DNA from: Candidatus Gemmiger excrementigallinarum | Lineage (GTDB): Bacteria > Bacillota > Clostridia > Oscillospirales > Ruminococcaceae | Direction: 5' to 3' | Assembly (NCBI GenBank): GCA_019116445.1 | Contig: DXBP01000059.1 | Coordinates: forward strand, 39,136 to 103,135 | DNA: 64,000 bases | Part shown: one piece after another, positions 1-8,602 of the stretch | Numbering within the stretch: the stretch's first letter is position 1 | Layout: every line of letters starts with the position of its first letter | Made by a program: the position numbers and the translations under genes | Notes under the pieces: model-generated | Seen by the model: the letters and a program-made list of their open reading frames with translations, nothing else | Told to the model about the DNA's origin: nothing | The model's database searches: none

Positions 1-2817
1 CAGGTATTTGCTGGTGACGCCGAAGCGGGCGGAGGCCACCTGCTTGATGGCGGAATTGCGCTCGGTGCCGTAGCGGTCCTCGGCTTCGCCACCCTCGCCG
101 GTGTTGGACTTGCCGCCCAGACGGTTCATGGCAACGGCCATGCACTCGTGGGCTTCTTCCGAAAGCGCACCGTAACTCATAGCCGCAGTCTTGAAGCGCT
201 TGACGATGGATGCTACGCTTTCCACTTCGTCCAGGGGCACACCCTGCTCGGGATAGTTGAACTCCAGCAGGCTGCGCAGATGCATCTCGTCGCCGCCCTC
301 GTTGGCTACCGCCTTGGTGTACTGCTTGAAGGTATCGTAGTTGCCGGTCCAGCAGGCCTGCTGCAGCAGGTGGATGGTCTGGGGATTGTACAGGTGCTGC
401 TCGGCAGCGGGGCCGCTGCGGAACTTGTGGGCGCCCAGGCTGGGCAGTTCACGGTTGATATCCAGCCCCAGCGGATCGAAGGCTTCCTGGTGGCGGGCTT
501 CCAGATCGTTCTGGATGTCATGGATGGTAATACCGCCCACACGGGTGATGGTATTGGTGAAGTACTTGTCGACCACTTCCTGGCTCAGGCCCAGGGCTTC
601 AAAAATCTGGCTGCCCGCGTAGGACTGAATGGTGGAAATGCCCATCTTGGAGGCGATCTTCACGATGCCCGCCAGAACGGCTTTGTTGTAGTCCTGCACG
701 GCGGCGTAGTAGTCCTTATCCAGCAGACCTTCGTCGATGAGGCTGCCGATGGTCTGCTGCGCCAGATAGGGATTGATGGCACTGGCGCCGTAGCCCAGCA
801 GGGTGGCAAAGTCATGTACCAGCCGCGGTTCGCCGCTTTCCAGAATCAGTGCCATGGCCGTGCGCTTGCGGGTGCGGACCAGGTACTTGCTCACGGCGCC
901 CACAGCCAGCAGGCTGGGGATGGCCACGTGGTATTCGTCGATCTCCCGGTCCGAGAGGATCAGGATGTTGGCGCCGTCCCGGTAGGCACGGTCCACATCC
1001 ACGAACAGACGCTCGATGGCTTTCTCCAGATCGGTGTTCTTGTAGTAGCAGATGGACAGGGTTTCAACTTTAAAACCGGGCACATCCATCGTCTTGATCT
1101 TCAAAAGATCGGTTTCGGTCAGGATGGGGTTGTCGATCTTGAGGACCTTGCAGTTGTCGGCCTGTTCTTCCAGCAGGTTGCCCTGGGCGCCTACATAGAC
1201 GGTGGTGGAGGTAACGACCTTCTCACGCAGGGCGTCAATGGGCGGGTTGGTGACCTGGGCGAACATCTGCTTGAAGTATTCAAACAGGGAAGGCCGGGTG
1301 TGGCTCAGCACAGCCAGCGGGGTATCGCTGCCCATGGCACCGGCCGGCTCACCGCCGTTCTTGGCCATGGGCAAAATGATGGTGGAAACATCCTCGTAGC
1401 GGTAGCCGAAAGCCTTCTGCAGCTGCACCAGCTGCTCTTTGTCGTAGCTGGGGGCGCGCTTGTTGGGCACTTTCAGGGCGGACAGATTCACAAGGTTGCG
1501 GTCCAGCCACTCGCCGTAGGGCTGACGGCTGGCGTAATCGTTCTTCAGCTTTTCGTCGTCCACAAGTTCGCCCTTCTGCGTATCCACCAGCAGCATCTTG
1601 CCGGGGCGCAGTCGGTCTTTGCGCACGACCTGGTCGGCGGGAATATCCAGTACGCCTACCTCACTGGAAAGGATCAGCCGGCCATCCTTGGTGATGTAGT
1701 AACGGCTGGGGCGCAGACCGTTGCGGTCCAGCACGGCGCCCATCACATCGCCGTCGCTGAACAGAATGCTGGCGGGGCCGTCCCAGGGTTCCAGCATGGT
1801 GGCGTAGTACTGGTAAAAATCCCGCTTCTTGGCGTCCATGGCCTGGTTGTTGCTCCAGGGCTCGGGGATGGTCACCATCACCGCCAGCGGCAGATCCATG
1901 CCGTTCATGACCATGAATTCCAGAGTGTTATCCAGCATGGCCGAGTCCGAACCGCCCTGGTTGACGATGGGCAGTACCTTGGTCATGTCGTCTTTCAGAT
2001 AGTTGGAGCCGATGGTCTCCTCCCGGGCCAGCATGGTGTCCACATTGCCGCGGATGGTGTTGATCTCGCCGTTGTGCAGAATCAGGCGGTTGGGGTGTGC
2101 CCGGTTCCAGCTGGGCGCCGTGTTGGTGGAGAAGCGGCTGTGCACCATGCCGATGGCGGATTCGTAATCGCTGTCCTGCAGATCGGGGTAGAACAGGCGC
2201 AGTTCGTTGACCAGGAACATACCCTTGTAGACGATGGTCCGGCTGGACAGGCTGCAGACATAGGTATTGGGGCTGGACTGTTCAAACACGCGGCGGGCTA
2301 CATACAGGCGGCGGTCAAAGGCAATGCCGGACTCCAGACGGGCCGGTTTGCCCACAAAGCCCTGCCAGATGCTGGGCATGCAGTCCCGGGCTTTGTGGCC
2401 CAGAACTTCGGGGCAGACGGGAACTTCGCGCCACCCCAGGAACGGCAACCCCTCTTTTTTGCAGACGATCTCAAACAGTTTCTTGGCTTGGTTGCGGCGC
2501 AGTTCATCCTGCGGGAAGAAGAACATACCAATGCCGTATTCCCGCTCCTTGCCCAGGTCGATGCCAAGGGCAGCGGCAGCTTTCTGGAAAAACTTGTCGC
2601 TGATCTGCGTCAGGATGCCAACACCGTCGCCGGTTTTTCCCTCGGCGTCCTTGCCGGCGCGATGCTCCAGATGCTCCACGATCTGCAGCGCATCCTCGAT
2701 GGTTTTATGGGTCTTGCGGCCCTTGATGTCCACCACCGCGCCGATACCGCAGTTGTCATGTTCCAAGTGCGGGTCATACAGGCCGGCAGGCTTTTGCATC
2801 GTAGTAAAGTCTTGCAC
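1..2817 (-). CDS. gltB: Glutamate synthase large subunit, 3' part outside window
   Basis: Partial CDS: the first 939 codons are visible and the reading frame is still open at base 1. The GTG start (2815-2817) sits 6-7 bases after AAGGAGAG; an in-frame ATG six codons later is the alternative. The N-terminus carries HDNCGIGAV, with Cys23 as the predicted N-terminal nucleophile of the class II glutamine amidotransferase domain, and the visible part ends at VASARFGVTSKYL, the start of the FMN-binding synthase domain. The enzyme makes two glutamates from glutamine and 2-oxoglutarate in ammonia assimilation. The 3Fe-4S cysteines and the rest of the roughly 1500-residue protein lie outside the window. 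It is transcribed alone from a strong promoter and passes a terminator-like hairpin in its leader. Confidence 0.95.
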   Translation of the reverse strand, partial: MQDFTTMQKPAGLYDPHLEHDNCGIGAVVDIKGRKTHKTIEDALQIVEHLEHRAGKDAEGKTGDGVGILTQISDKFFQKAAAALGIDLGKEREYGIGMFFFPQDELRRNQAKKLFEIVCKKEGLPFLGWREVPVCPEVLGHKARDCMPSIWQGFVGKPARLESGIAFDRRLYVARRVFEQSSPNTYVCSLSSRTIVYKGMFLVNELRLFYPDLQDSDYESAIGMVHSRFSTNTAPSWNRAHPNRLILHNGEINTIRGNVDTMLAREETIGSNYLKDDMTKVLPIVNQGGSDSAMLDNTLEFMVMNGMDLPLAVMVTIPEPWSNNQAMDAKKRDFYQYYATMLEPWDGPASILFSDGDVMGAVLDRNGLRPSRYYITKDGRLILSSEVGVLDIPADQVVRKDRLRPGKMLLVDTQKGELVDDEKLKNDYASRQPYGEWLDRNLVNLSALKVPNKRAPSYDKEQLVQLQKAFGYRYEDVSTIILPMAKNGGEPAGAMGSDTPLAVLSHTRPSLFEYFKQMFAQVTNPPIDALREKVVTSTTVYVGAQGNLLEEQADNCKVLKIDNPILTETDLLKIKTMDVPGFKVETLSICYYKNTDLEKAIERLFVDVDRAYRDGANILILSDREIDEYHVAIPSLLAVGAVSKYLVRTRKRTAMALILESGEPRLVHDFATLLGYGASAINPYLAQQTIGSLIDEGLLDKDYYAAVQDYNKAVLAGIVKIASKMGISTIQSYAGSQIFEALGLSQEVVDKYFTNTITRVGGITIHDIQNDLEARHQEAFDPLGLDINRELPSLGAHKFRSGPAAEQHLYNPQTIHLLQQACWTGNYDTFKQYTKAVANEGGDEMHLRSLLEFNYPEQGVPLDEVESVASIVKRFKTAAMSYGALSEEAHECMAVAMNRLGGKSNTGEGGEAEDRYGTERNSAIKQVASARFGVTSKYL

Positions 2818-2876
2818 TGTAAACTCTCCTTCCTGGTATTCCACCATGCTGCAACGGGGAAAATCCCTTTTGCAGC

Positions 2877-2931
2877 AAAAAAAGGACGTCCGCCTGCCGG
2901 GAGCGCACGGCTCCGGCGGGTGAACGTCCTT
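2877..2931 (-). terminator. Intrinsic terminator in the gltB 5' leader (attenuator candidate)
   Basis: On the minus strand the arms AAGGACGT and ACGTCCTT enclose a second GC-rich stem, and the 3' arm runs directly into seven or more T residues. It lies between the gltB promoter and its ribosome binding site, so transcription must read through it to express gltB. That is the layout of a leader attenuator. The sensor or antiterminator is not visible to me. Confidence 0.75.
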
Positions 2932-2943
2932 GTTCTTGCCTAC

Positions 2944-2972
2944 ACTATACCATAGAAAACGTTGGTTGACAA
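2944..2972 (-). promoter_or_regulatory. Sigma-A promoter of gltB
   Basis: On the minus strand, TTGTCA (2967-2972) and TATAGT (2944-2949) are separated by 17 bases. The predicted start lies a few bases upstream of the leader hairpin, giving a leader of about 120 bases. Confidence 0.75.
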
Positions 2973-2989
2973 TCGCAAAACAAAAATAT

Positions 2990-3012
2990 TTTACGAAATT
3001 AACGTAAAAATG
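2990..3012 (-). terminator. Weak AT-rich terminator after mscL
   Basis: ATTTTACG and CGTAAAAAT form a short stem just after the mscL stop codon, followed on the minus strand by ATATTTTTG. The stem is AT-rich, so efficiency is doubtful. Confidence 0.35.
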
Positions 3013-3051
3013 GCATCAAAATTAAATCTTGACGGATTGAACTTAATTTAA

Positions 3052-3504
3052 TTATGCATCCCGGTGGTTTTGCGCCTGCAATTCTGCCAGGATCTTGGCC
3101 AGCAGCTCTTCCTGAGTGGGGCCGGCCGGTTTGGCGGCCGCTTCCGCAGCCTCCTTTTTTCGCTGACCAATGCGCATCAGTCTGCCCATGAATTTGACCA
3201 GGCAGAACAGCACAAAGGCCATGATAACGAAATTGATCACGGCAGACAGGAAGGCACCGATGCGCAGCGGGTCTGCGCCGTTGGGCAGGGGAATCACCAC
3301 ATTGCTGAAATCGGTCGAAAAAGCAATGCCCAGCAACGGGTTCAGGATATCCCCGGTGAGGGAAGCAACGATGGACTGGAACGAGGCACCGATGATGACG
3401 CCGATGGCCATATCCATCACGTTGCCTTTCAGGGCAAAGGCCCGGAACTCGTCCAGAAATTTGCGGGAGTGTTCCAGACCCTGTTTAACATGATTCTGGT
3501 TCAT
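3052..3504 (-). CDS. mscL: Large-conductance mechanosensitive channel MscL
   Basis: 150 residues, close to the family length of about 130-150. The N-terminal amphipathic segment (EFRAFALKGNVMDMAIGVIIG) leads into the pore-lining first membrane helix, followed by a periplasmic-type loop, a second helix (about 78-100) and a charged C-terminal bundle. MscL opens under membrane tension to release solutes during hypo-osmotic shock. The ATG at 3504 is preferred over one seven codons upstream because AAGGA lies seven bases before it. It follows mrp by 22 bases and is probably cotranscribed with it. Confidence 0.95.
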   Translation of the reverse strand: MNQNHVKQGLEHSRKFLDEFRAFALKGNVMDMAIGVIIGASFQSIVASLTGDILNPLLGIAFSTDFSNVVIPLPNGADPLRIGAFLSAVINFVIMAFVLFCLVKFMGRLMRIGQRKKEAAEAAAKPAGPTQEELLAKILAELQAQNHRDA

Positions 3505-3526
3505 GGTCAGGTCCTTCCGGTACAAA

Positions 3527-4351
3527 TCACTGCTTCAGCAGTTTGGCTACCGTGTCGGCGGCGCCGTTCAGGAAGTCGCCCGCATACATCTCGATCATAC
3601 CGGCGTCGGCTTCTTTGGACAGCTCGGGGTCGATGGGCATTTTAGCCAGAACGGGCAGCTGATATTTGGCGGCGATCTCATCCACATGGCTGTCGCCGAA
3701 AACCTGGATGTGCTTGCCGCAGTCGGGGCAGACGGCATAGCTCATGTTTTCCACCAGGCCGAGGATGGGAATGTTCATCATCTTGGCCATCTGCACCGCC
3801 TTGCCGACGATCATGCCCACCAGTTCCTGCGGGCTGGACACGATGATGATGCCATCCACCGGCAGCGTCTGGAAGACGGTCAGCGGCACGTCGCCGGTTC
3901 CCGGAGGCATATCCACGAACAGGAAATCCACATCCCAGATGACCTCCTGCCAGAACTGCTTGACAGCACCGGCAATGACGGGGCCACGCCAGACAACGGG
4001 GGCTTCGGGGTCATCCAGCAGCAGGTTGATGCTCATGATCTCCACGCCGGTGCGGCTGGGGATAGGATTGATGGATTCACCGTCACCGGTGGCAGGACCC
4101 TTCACGCCGAACAGACGGGGGATGGACGGACCGGTGATATCGGCATCCAGAACGCCGGCTTTATAGCCAAGACGGCGCATGGCAACGGCCAGCATGGCGC
4201 TGGTCATGCTTTTACCGACACCGCCCTTGCCGGAAACAACGCCGATCACCTTTTTGATGTGGCTTCTCGGGTGGGGCGGCTCGTGCTGCGGTGCACGGTG
4301 ATCACAATTCGCACTGCACGTGCTGCAATCGTGGGTACATTCTTCACTCAT
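3527..4351 (-). CDS. mrp: Mrp/NBP35-type iron-sulfur carrier P-loop ATPase
   Basis: 274 residues. A Cys-rich N-terminus (CTHDCSTCSANC, residues 5-16) precedes a deviant Walker A motif GKGGVGKS (41-48), and a CPDC pair sits at 208-211. This is the pattern of ApbC/Mrp proteins that hold and transfer Fe-S clusters as a dimer. The N-terminal Cys cluster resembles the NBP35 ferredoxin-like extension. AAGGAG lies nine bases before the ATG. It has its own promoter and is first in a likely two-gene operon with mscL; the pairing does not by itself suggest a shared function. Confidence 0.9.
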   Translation of the reverse strand: MSEECTHDCSTCSANCDHRAPQHEPPHPRSHIKKVIGVVSGKGGVGKSMTSAMLAVAMRRLGYKAGVLDADITGPSIPRLFGVKGPATGDGESINPIPSRTGVEIMSINLLLDDPEAPVVWRGPVIAGAVKQFWQEVIWDVDFLFVDMPPGTGDVPLTVFQTLPVDGIIIVSSPQELVGMIVGKAVQMAKMMNIPILGLVENMSYAVCPDCGKHIQVFGDSHVDEIAAKYQLPVLAKMPIDPELSKEADAGMIEMYAGDFLNGAADTVAKLLKQ

Positions 4352-4394
4352 GATGTTTTGCTCCTTACCATAAAAATGCGCTCAGGCAACGTAT

Positions 4395-4423
4395 AGTATA
4401 CCAAAAATACCTTGCCATTGCAA
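4395..4423 (-). promoter_or_regulatory. Sigma-A promoter of mrp-mscL
   Basis: On the minus strand, TTGCAA (4418-4423) and TATACT (4395-4400) are separated by 17 bases, about 45 bases upstream of the mrp ATG. Confidence 0.75.
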
Positions 4424-4437
4424 GGTTCCGGTCCCCT

Positions 4438-5247
4438 TTACATTGCCTCGACGATGCCGCGCACCAGCTGCTGGAATACCGCCCCGCGCTGGTTGGCGAT
4501 TTCGATGACCTCGTCACCGGAAAGCCGCTTGCCTGCCATACCGGCAGCCATGTTGGTGATCAGGCTCAGGCCCAGCACCGGCAGGCCACAGTGGCTGGCG
4601 GCAATGGCTTCTGGCACGGTGCTCATGCCCACGGCATCGGCCCCCAGAGTACGGAAGGCCCGAATCTCAGCCGGGGTTTCAAAGCTGGGGCCCATGTAGC
4701 CCAGATATACGCCTTTCTGCAGCACCAGGTTGTGGCGGGCGGCTACTTGCAGGGCAATTTCCTGCAATTCCGGGGTGTAAACATGGGTCATATCGCAGAA
4801 GCGGGGGCCGATGCTGTCATCGTTGGCACCCCGCAGCGGGTTGGCACCCATAAAGTTGATATGATCGGTGATGAGCATAAAATCGCCCACGTTGAAATCC
4901 CAGTTTACACCCCCGGCGGCATTGGTCAGAACGAGAGCGCGGCAGCCCAACGCCTTGAACACCCGTACGGGCAGGGCGATGGCCATCATGTCATGCCCTT
5001 CGTAATAGTGGAACCGTCCCTGCATACAGAGCACGTTTTTGCCGCCCAGGCGTCCCGCCACAAAGCGGCCGGCATGGCCCGGTGCGGTGGAAACCGGGAA
5101 CCCGGGTACATCGCGATAGGGGATGATGACGGCATCTTCGATCTCGTCGGCCAGCCCGCCCAGACCGGAACCCAGTACCAGGGCCAGGTCGGGGGTAAAG
5201 GGAAGCTGCGCGCGCAGATAGGCGGCAGCGGTATCGACTTCTTTCAT
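4438..5247 (-). CDS. punA: Purine nucleoside phosphorylase (PNP family I)
   Basis: 269 residues, typical of trimeric inosine/guanosine phosphorylases. The N-terminal phosphate-binding loop LVLGSGLGG, the HAGRF segment, the NAAGGV motif and the purine/ribose-site stretch around VGMSTVPEAIAA are all present. It cleaves purine nucleosides with phosphate to base and ribose-1-phosphate in salvage. AGGAGG lies six bases before the ATG at 5247, which rules out the 49-codon upstream extension. It is monocistronic with its own promoter and diverges from the flippase gene. Confidence 0.95.
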   Translation of the reverse strand: MKEVDTAAAYLRAQLPFTPDLALVLGSGLGGLADEIEDAVIIPYRDVPGFPVSTAPGHAGRFVAGRLGGKNVLCMQGRFHYYEGHDMMAIALPVRVFKALGCRALVLTNAAGGVNWDFNVGDFMLITDHINFMGANPLRGANDDSIGPRFCDMTHVYTPELQEIALQVAARHNLVLQKGVYLGYMGPSFETPAEIRAFRTLGADAVGMSTVPEAIAASHCGLPVLGLSLITNMAAGMAGKRLSGDEVIEIANQRGAVFQQLVRGIVEAM

Positions 5248-5275
5248 AGATAACCTCCTGCGAGTTGTTGCCACC

Positions 5276-5304
5276 ATTGTACCACCGGCCTGCCCGGCGC
5301 GCAA
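5276..5304 (-). promoter_or_regulatory. Sigma-A promoter of punA
   Basis: On the minus strand, TTGCGC (5299-5304) and TACAAT (5276-5281) are separated by 17 bases; it lies about 30 bases upstream of the start codon. Confidence 0.65.
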
Positions 5305-5360
5305 GGAATAATGCACCCGCCGGTCACATAGGCATACAAGAGGGAAAGGGGGACGGCATC

Positions 5361-6671
5361 GTGACAAGACGCAAGGTGTATTTGCAGAATGCAATGCTGC
5401 TCACGGCATCGGGACTGGTGCTGCGTATGCTGGGCATGGGGTTCCGGGTCGTCCTCTCGGCCTATTTAGGCGGCGAGGGCATGGGTCTGTACCAGTTGAT
5501 TCTGGCGCTGTATATGGTGTTTGTTTCGCTGGCAACCGCGGGGGTCAATGTGGCGGCTACCCGGCTGGCGGCGCAAAGCCTGGCGCGGGGGCAAGGCATG
5601 GCAGCCACTTTGCGGGGGCTGTGCGCAGCGGCACTGGCCTTTGGTACAACGGCCATGGTGGCTCAGGCCGCGCTGGCAGGCCCGGCCGCACGATTTTTGC
5701 TGCACGATGCCCGGGCCGAAACGGCTCTGCGGGTCCTGGCACCCAGTCTGCCGTTTATGGCGGTGGCGGGGGCGCTGCGCGGATGTTTTCTGGCAGCGCG
5801 CCGGGTAACGCCCAATGTGATCGCCCAGCTGATCGAACAGTTGGTGCGTATGGCGGTGGCGGTGGCAGGGCTGCGGGTGATGGCCCAATGGGGAGCCGGT
5901 TATGGCTGTGCGGCGGTGGTGTTGGGCAATACAGTTTCGGAAAGTGTATCCTGCTGCCTGATGCTGGTATTTGCGGCCCGTATGCCGGAATTCGCCCGGC
6001 GCGGCCGGGAACCGTTGCACCCCTATACACAGCGGGAACTCTATGAAATTGTGCTGCCGGTAACGGGCAGCCGCCTGCTGAGCAGCGGCTTGCAGGCGGC
6101 AGAGAGCAGTCTGATTCCGCTGACGCTTTCGTTGTATACCGGCAGCCGGGCGGTGGCCATGACTCAGTATGGTAACTTCAAGGGCATGGCCCTGCCGCTG
6201 CTGTTTTTTCCGTTTTCGGTGTTGTCGGCGCTCTCGGGCCTGCTGATGCCGGAAATCACCCGTGCCTATACCCGCGGGGATGGGCCGGGGACCCGGCGGC
6301 TGATTCTGACGATGCTGAAATTGACAGGGGCTTTCTCTTTGGCGGCGGGGGCCTGCTTTGTGGTTTTTGGGCCGCAGCTGGCACAGATCGTCTACCGGGA
6401 TGCCGAGGTGGGGCGGTATGTGCAGGTGCTGGGGTTTGTGGCCCCCTTCATGTACCTGGAAAGCATGGTGGATGGTGTGCTGAAGGGGCTGGGGGAGCAG
6501 CTGGCGACGTTCCGGTATTCACTGGCGGATTCCATATTGCGGATTGCTGCCATTGCACTGCTGTTGCCGCGGTACGGCATTGCCGCCTTCCTTGCCATCA
6601 TGATCGCCTCCAACCTATTCACCTTTACCCTCAATACCCGCCGTATGCTGAAAGTGGCTGCCGCGGCATAG
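5361..6671 (+). CDS. SpoVB/MurJ-like polysaccharide flippase (MOP superfamily)
   Basis: 436 residues with about twelve hydrophobic segments and the N-terminal LLTASGLVLRMLGM and YLGGEGMGLYQL signatures of SpoVB/YtgP-type MOP exporters. Proteins of this type flip lipid-linked cell-wall or polysaccharide precursors across the membrane; SpoVB itself acts in spore cortex synthesis. The GTG at 5361 is chosen because AAAGGGGG precedes it by eight bases and the membrane domain starts right after it. It stands alone, so whether it serves the cortex or vegetative wall cannot be decided from context. Confidence 0.8.
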   Translation: MTRRKVYLQNAMLLTASGLVLRMLGMGFRVVLSAYLGGEGMGLYQLILALYMVFVSLATAGVNVAATRLAAQSLARGQGMAATLRGLCAAALAFGTTAMVAQAALAGPAARFLLHDARAETALRVLAPSLPFMAVAGALRGCFLAARRVTPNVIAQLIEQLVRMAVAVAGLRVMAQWGAGYGCAAVVLGNTVSESVSCCLMLVFAARMPEFARRGREPLHPYTQRELYEIVLPVTGSRLLSSGLQAAESSLIPLTLSLYTGSRAVAMTQYGNFKGMALPLLFFPFSVLSALSGLLMPEITRAYTRGDGPGTRRLILTMLKLTGAFSLAAGACFVVFGPQLAQIVYRDAEVGRYVQVLGFVAPFMYLESMVDGVLKGLGEQLATFRYSLADSILRIAAIALLLPRYGIAAFLAIMIASNLFTFTLNTRRMLKVAAAA

Positions 6672-6702
6672 CAAAAAGCCCCGCCGAAGCGGGGCTTTTT
6701 GC
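6671..6702. terminator. Bidirectional intrinsic terminator
   Basis: AAAAAGCCCCGC and GCGGGGCTTTTT form a GC stem with a CGAA loop and flanking A and T runs, so it can stop the flippase transcript on the plus strand and the ABC exporter transcript on the minus strand. Confidence 0.9.
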
Positions 6703-6716
6703 AGGGAAAGCAGCGG

Positions 6717-8492
6717 TCACAGAGTCTGCCCGCTGACAAGGCCGTTCCACAAACGATAGTAGATGCCTTTCTTTGCCAGCAGTTCGGTGTGGTTGCCTTC
6801 CTCCTCGATGCCGTCCTTACCCAGCACCAGAATCCGGTCGGCGTTCTGGATGGTGGTCAGCCGGTGGGCGATGGTCAGCGTGGTGCGGCCTTTGGCCAGT
6901 TTGTCCAGACTTTGTCCCACCAGGATCTCACTCTCGTTGTCCAGGGCGCTGGTGGCTTCATCCAGCAGCAGGATCGGCGGATTTTTCAAAAAGACCCGCG
7001 CAATGGCAATGCGCTGTTTCTGCCCGCCGCTGAGCTTGACGCCGCGCTCTCCCACATAGGTGTCGTAGCCGTCTTTCAGGGCGCGCACAAAGCCGTCGGC
7101 ACCGGCCAGCCGGGCAGCCTGTTCGATTTCCGCCTGGGAGGCACCGGGTTTGCCGTAGGCAATGTTTTCGGCCACCGTACCGCTGAACAGGTAGACGTCC
7201 TGCTGCACCACACCGATGGCGTCGCGCAGGCTGTGCAGGGTGACATCCCGCACGTTTTGCCCGTCGATGAGAATTTCACCGCCGGTAACATCATAAAACC
7301 GGGGGATTAGATTGCACAGCGTGGTTTTGCCACCGCCCGAAGGGCCTACCAACGCCAGACTCTCCCCGGGACGGATGCGCAGATTTACATGACGCAACAC
7401 CTGGTTGTGGTCGTCGGGATATTCAAAACTCACATCCCGGAACTCAATGCCGCCTTCCCGCACCACAAGGGGCTTGGCATGGGGGGCATCGGCAATGGCT
7501 ACCGGAGTGTCCATGATTTCAAGGAAACGTTCGATGCCAGTCATGCCGCGCTGGAACTGTTCGGCAAATTCCACGATGCGGCGAATGGTGGCAATCAAGG
7601 TGGAAACGTACAGCACGTATGCCACCAGATCGCCGGCGTTGATGGCGCCATAGACCAGCGCCAGACCGCCGGCCAGGATGACCACCAGATACATCAGGCC
7701 GTCGAACAGGCGGGTGGAGGTATTGAAAGCAGCCATGGCATGGTAGGTCAGCGTTTTGATGTTTTCAAAAGCGCGGTTGCCCTCGGCAAATTTTTCCCGC
7801 TCCTGTTCTTCGGCGGCAAAGGCTTTGACGACGCGCTGGCCCAGCAGGCTGTCCTCAATGGTGGCGTTCAGCTCGCCGATCTGGAAGCGCTGCTGACGGA
7901 AGCGGGCCCGGAGTTTCAGATTCAGGTATACCGAAACCACGCCCATCAGCGGCACACAAGCGAACACTACCAGGGTCAGCGGCACACTGGCCTGGCACAG
8001 GATCACGAAGGAAGCCACGATTTTGATAAAGGCAATAAAAAACTCCTCAGGGCAATGGTGGGCGAATTCGGTCACATCAAACAGGTCATTGGTAATGCGG
8101 CCCATGATCTGGCCGACCTTCGTATTATTGTAGTAGGTGTGATCCAGCCGCAGCAGATGGTCGAAAGCGTCCCGGCGCATATCAGTTTCGATGTGCACGC
8201 CCATGATGTGGCCGATGCCCGACATAAAATAGCTGGCCGCACCGTCAATGATGCGCAGTACAAAGTACAGCAGCGCCAGCTTCAGCACCGCCTGGACGGT
8301 CAGGGCAGCGGCCTGGCCGGAGGCGGCGTTGGTCAGTACACCCATGATTTTGGGCAAAACGATATCGCACAGGGTGGTGAGTGCGGCACAGAACAGGTCA
8401 AAGAACAAAATGCCCTTATACTTCATCAGATAAGGCAGAAAACGGCGCAGCAGTTCACGGCTGCCGCCGTGTTGGTTCCGGGTGGTATCCAT
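6717..8492 (-). CDS. ABC exporter, fused permease and ATPase (MsbA/LmrA type)
   Basis: 591 residues, the normal half-transporter length. An N-terminal six-helix exporter domain (about 25-310) precedes an ATPase domain with Walker A GPSGGGKTT (383-391), signature LSGGQ (487-491) and Walker B ILLLDE (507-512). All catalytic elements are intact. Such proteins dimerise and export lipids, drugs or peptides; the substrate cannot be read from the sequence. A GAGAGG box lies about ten bases before the ATG. It appears monocistronic, unlike the common paired heterodimeric exporters of Firmicutes, so a homodimer is likely. Confidence 0.9.
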   Translation of the reverse strand: MDTTRNQHGGSRELLRRFLPYLMKYKGILFFDLFCAALTTLCDIVLPKIMGVLTNAASGQAAALTVQAVLKLALLYFVLRIIDGAASYFMSGIGHIMGVHIETDMRRDAFDHLLRLDHTYYNNTKVGQIMGRITNDLFDVTEFAHHCPEEFFIAFIKIVASFVILCQASVPLTLVVFACVPLMGVVSVYLNLKLRARFRQQRFQIGELNATIEDSLLGQRVVKAFAAEEQEREKFAEGNRAFENIKTLTYHAMAAFNTSTRLFDGLMYLVVILAGGLALVYGAINAGDLVAYVLYVSTLIATIRRIVEFAEQFQRGMTGIERFLEIMDTPVAIADAPHAKPLVVREGGIEFRDVSFEYPDDHNQVLRHVNLRIRPGESLALVGPSGGGKTTLCNLIPRFYDVTGGEILIDGQNVRDVTLHSLRDAIGVVQQDVYLFSGTVAENIAYGKPGASQAEIEQAARLAGADGFVRALKDGYDTYVGERGVKLSGGQKQRIAIARVFLKNPPILLLDEATSALDNESEILVGQSLDKLAKGRTTLTIAHRLTTIQNADRILVLGKDGIEEEGNHTELLAKKGIYYRLWNGLVSGQTL

Positions 8493-8531
8493 ACAAAAAT
8501 AACCTCTCTTTTACTTTGGCAATACACAAAA

Positions 8532-8557
8532 CGACCGCTCCCGCAGGGGAGCGGTTA
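8532..8557 (-). terminator. Hairpin after the SGNH surface protein gene
   Basis: ACCGCTCCC and GGGGAGCGGT form a nine-base GC stem followed on the minus strand by CGTTTTG. The T run is short, so it is a plausible but modest terminator for the upstream gene. Confidence 0.5.
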
Positions 8558-8602
8558 GAGAAAAATCCATCGTAGCCGGAAAAAATTCCGATCAAAAGGG
8601 AT

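Noticed and set aside
2877..2931. gltB leader as an ANTAR-protein target
   Set aside because: ANTAR targets need two hairpins with hexaloops having A at position 1 and G at position 4. Only one hairpin with a five-base loop is present.
148..2955. 935-codon open frame on the plus strand antisense to gltB
   Set aside because: The minus strand encodes an unmistakable glutamate synthase. The antisense translation is His/Gln/Gly/Val-rich low-quality sequence, a codon-bias shadow of a GC-rich gene.
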